Position numbers and translations under genes: made by a program. This document shows positions 19,901 to 21,857 of a stretch of 21,857 nucleotides of DNA, piece by piece. Each line of letters starts with the position of its first letter. Position 1 is the stretch's first letter. Source of the DNA: Flammula alnicola (Eukaryota; Basidiomycota; Agaricomycetes; Agaricales; Strophariaceae); the NCBI GenBank assembly GCA_015499995.1, contig JADNRV010000616.1, forward strand, positions 1 to 21,857, written 5' to 3'. The notes beneath the pieces are model-generated. The model did not search any database. It had not been told where the DNA came from and worked only from the letters and a program-made list of their open reading frames with translations.

Positions 19901-20009
19901 TCGGGATGGAGTGACTAGTAAAAGAGAGAAGAAACCAAGATCAGAAAATGTCAACGTGCAACCAAAGAGCGTCATAAACCAACATTTCAACGTCGCTTGA
20001 GGAAGCCAT
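16993..20009 (-). CDS. ILV3: Dihydroxy-acid dehydratase
   Basis: This enzyme dehydrates 2,3-dihydroxy-isovalerate and its homologue to the 2-oxoacid precursors of valine, leucine and isoleucine. There are 23 exons: 20009-19984, 19914-19842, 19788-19764, 19710-19667, 19608-19581, 19524-19502, 19444-19365, 19305-19280, 19214-19202, 19153-19114, 19057-19049, 18996-18858, 18799-18734, 18670-18549, 18503-18452, 18396-18327, 18267-18195, 18131-18031, 17975-17681, 17626-17604, 17553-17444, 17384-17080, 17022-16993. They sum to 590 aa in frame. [2Fe-2S] ligands are visible as C69 (GNPCNSH), C142 ([10 protein letters not shown]) and C224 (GAGACAGMF). The C-terminal active-site block [19 protein letters not shown] is intact, and the end ASLGAYCD fits the family. 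Two introns have GC donors. The 5' end is uncertain: exon 1 could also donate at other GTs, and the predicted N-terminus ([18 protein letters not shown]) is not a typical presequence. Confidence 0.93.
17627..17680 (-). other. GC-AG intron in ILV3 (intron 19)
   Basis: The donor after GEGLRF-type sequence (KEGLRFE) is GAG|GCAAGT and the acceptor is ATACTAG, 54 nt in all. Removing it joins GLRFE to GIAKCFDDLAGFY as in other dehydratases. Reading through gives a stop after 18 residues. Confidence 0.85.
19049..19057 (-). other. 9-nt micro-exon (Val-Val-Met) of ILV3
   Basis: On the minus strand GTGGTAATG lies between an intron ending ATGCATAG (19113..19058) and one beginning GTAAATAG (19048..18997). 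Inclusion gives SIEA-VVM-AQHYDGN, which agrees with the conserved E-x-x-M-x-AQHYD segment of dehydratases. Skipping would delete three residues without a frameshift. Confidence 0.85.
19215..19279 (-). other. GC-AG intron in ILV3 (intron 8)
   Basis: The donor is G|GCAAGT rather than GT and the acceptor is CTTTAG. Only this splice restores the invariant MGTDGMRYS block across the 13-nt exon that follows. A GT four bases into the intron would put the downstream exon out of frame. GCAAGT is the usual consensus of the rare GC-AG class. Confidence 0.85.
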
Positions 20010-20273
20010 CGCGGTGGAAGATAAGGATCCAGGGATTTCATCGTTCTAACTTTCAGCCGTCTTTATACAAGACTCGACTGTCTCTGAGAAGTGTCGCGGC
20101 GGATTTTAGGTCATTGGACCCAGTCCGGACCGTTGAAACGACTCCAAGATTCGTTTATAAAAAGCACGTGTATTTCTACGATTCAACCAATAAGGTCTAG
20201 TTAGATTGTCACCACTTGAGATGCTACAATACTATTGTACAAGTCTTGGTCAAGACGCTACATATTTTGAGGA
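20010..20273 (-). promoter_or_regulatory. ILV3 promoter and PEX5 3' region
   Basis: About 264 bases separate the PEX5 stop from the ILV3 start on the same strand. Read toward ILV3 there is a TATAAA (20159..20154), a palindromic E-box CACGTG (20165-20170) and a CCAAT on the minus strand (20117..20113). A second CCAAT lies on the plus strand (20187-20191). A partial CCGG-ACCG (20125-20132) only loosely recalls the Leu3 site. No TGACTC Gcn4 site is seen in this interval. Assignments rest on consensus only. Confidence 0.5.
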
Positions 20274-21857
20274 TTAGAAGTCGAACCCCTCTCTGCGGAA
20301 AATTTCCAAATTGCTCTTTGCTTCAGGCTTGGCAAGGTCAGCGAGGTCGTTGCGTTTCTGGAAAGTATGCATAAGTTAGCAACAAACCCAACAACTCTTC
20401 TGGAGGATACTCACCATTGACTGCAAGGCACGACGAAGGGTGAACCAAAGTTGATCACTGGTGTCGCCGCTTGTAGTTTCTTGGAGGCTCAATGCACTCA
20501 GGAAGTGTTCAGCGGCTTCCTTGTCGGCACCGATATTTAAGCCTAGAGAGAGTTAGGTCAGAATTCAACTCTCAATCAGATTATAAATGGAAAGACTTAC
20601 AGGCTACACCAACATTGTAAATCGCACGCGTGTATGTGGGTCGCAGCTGGAGGGCTTCTCGGTATGCGCCTAGAGCTTCTTCCGGCTTGTTACCATTGGA
20701 GAGGGATGATCCTAATCTGTTCCACAAGAGATAATCCTACAAATGATGTCAGCGTATAAACTATCTCACTTCAACAAGAATAGCATACCTTCGGCCGAAC
20801 GTTCAAAGTGGCGACAAAACAATCCTGCGCCCGCTCATACTCTCCGTTTGTATAGAACAAAACACCCAACGCTATTTGCAAGTCTGGGTCCATTTTGTCC
20901 TGACCATGCTGAGTCCGCGCAAGGTCGAGGAATAGTTGCGTGATGCGCTCGTGGGTATCCCATGACGAATTCGTGGCCATGGCTTTTATTGTTTCTTCTG
21001 AGACATGCACCTCTGGATATCTAGCTCTGAACCAGCGCAGTAACATAGTATGCGACGCTCGATCATAAGATTCATTCGTGAAAGATATCGCCAGTGACTG
21101 GGGGATGAGGTCTATCAGACGATATCATTTTCCTTTTGTTTATGTCACTTACAAGCATTCCAGAGCCAGGAGCTCCGGCTTCCTCTGCCTTCCGTACACC
21201 GTGGAGGAGAGCACGCATGCCAGCTTCTTCACGTTCGTCCATGTTTCGAGTTTCACCGAGAAGGATCCACGTCTCGTATCCTCCTTCACCGAGTTCTCCC
21301 TGTTGAATAGCAGCTTCAAGCATCAAACCAGCCTCCGATAGGGACCCATTCTGTTCTAAGAGTGCCTTGGCATCGTTTAGGAGCGAGCGCGAAGACGATG
21401 GGTCCAGATACTTGTTGTTCTGTTCTGGATTCAGAAGGATGAAATTTAGTCCATATCGAAGTACATATCGAATAGTTCGCACCAAAGACATAATCTCCAA
21501 GGATGGGTATACCTTCGCCATCAAACTTGACGGCGTTATTTCCTAATGCCTCGTCGAAATTGCCTATCCCGCCTTCCCATGCCTTCTGCATATTCGTGCC
21601 ATAATCATATAGCTCGTCTCTTTCGGAGTTCATCAACTGAGAGAATTCAGCCTCCCATTTTGCGATATCTTCCTTTGGGGGAGGAAGGTCCGAGTTTTGA
21701 AGTTGATCCCATACCCTGGAGAAAGTGAGTAATTGGGATGGATGTTATTGTTGCCCTCAGCTTACTTCTGGAAATCCAGAGAATGTTCACCGTCTTCTTC
21801 TCCTGCCTTCAGGGACGCATTCTTAAGAGCCTCCTCGATAGTTGTGATATCATCATC
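20274..21857 (-). CDS. PEX5: PEX5, peroxisomal targeting signal 1 receptor (5' part outside window)
   Basis: Visible exons: 21857-21766 (continues beyond the edge), 21715-21483, 21424-21153, 21097-20789, 20736-20601, 20542-20415, 20357-20274. They encode about 417 aa, roughly the C-terminal two thirds. Pex5 binds the C-terminal SKL-type signal of matrix proteins through seven TPR repeats and docks on Pex14/Pex13. Present are a WxxxF Pex14-binding motif (KWEAEF), the pre-TPR segment ending [14 protein letters not shown], and the TPRs. The diagnostic C-terminal repeats read [39 protein letters not shown] and [13 protein letters not shown], with the expected Asn residues that contact PTS1. Introns are 50-58 nt. 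The N-terminal cysteine and further WxxxF motifs lie outside the window. Confidence 0.95.

Noticed and set aside
1..21857. tRNA, rRNA, CRISPR, transposon or secondary-metabolite cluster
   Set aside because: I found no cloverleaf with a proper T-arm (the GGTTCGA near 582-592 lies in a coding segment without matching stems), no regularly spaced repeats, no transposase or reverse-transcriptase motifs, and no synthase or P450 genes.

Overview
The window reads as nuclear DNA of a filamentous basidiomycete, probably an agaricomycete. Ten of the eleven protein genes are split by very short introns (45-69 nt, two or three longer) with GT/GC...AG ends and CTNA-type branch points. Homologous protein reads continue in phase across nearly every junction. 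Several families are typical of Agaricomycetes: a double beta-sandwich cell-surface protein, a DUF7727-type four-helix membrane protein, and a small basic-tailed single-pass membrane protein. I see no bacterial operon, phage, CRISPR array, rRNA or tRNA.

Layout, left to right. (1) 112-744, minus: uncharacterised multi-exon gene whose 5' exon does not join in frame. (2) 1171-3426, plus: mitochondrial inner-membrane protein of the Mmc1 type, 5 exons. (3) 3519-4559, minus: VanZ-domain membrane protein, 6 exons plus a probable 5'UTR intron. (4) 4822-6297, plus: Rec114-like meiotic recombination protein, 4 exons, divergent from (3). (5) 6421-9731, minus: large conserved fungal protein of about 906 aa with 11 exons and a C-terminal HicA/YcfA-like domain. 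(6) 10497-12441, plus: single-pass membrane protein with two related beta-sandwich domains, 10 exons. (7) 13049-13679, plus: DUF7727-type membrane protein. (8) 14216-15555, plus: Ap4A phosphorylase / ATP adenylyltransferase (APA2). (9) 16136-16835, plus: small single-pass membrane protein. (10) 16993-20009, minus: dihydroxy-acid dehydratase ILV3, 23 exons. (11) 20274-21857, minus: PEX5, the PTS1 receptor, running off the right edge.

The genes do not form a pathway cluster. They are ordinary housekeeping and membrane genes: branched-chain amino-acid synthesis, peroxisomal import, dinucleoside polyphosphate turnover, cristae maintenance and meiosis. No single previously undescribed system is obvious. 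The most interesting signals are in gene architecture: two independent 9-nt micro-exons plus 13-nt and 19-nt exons; GC-AG introns sharing the donor GCAAGT; a eukaryotic HicA-like domain lacking the toxin's histidine; an ILV3 model without a clear mitochondrial presequence; and a possible frame break in the leftmost gene. All exon boundaries were worked out by hand from phase, splice consensus and remembered family motifs. No search was run.
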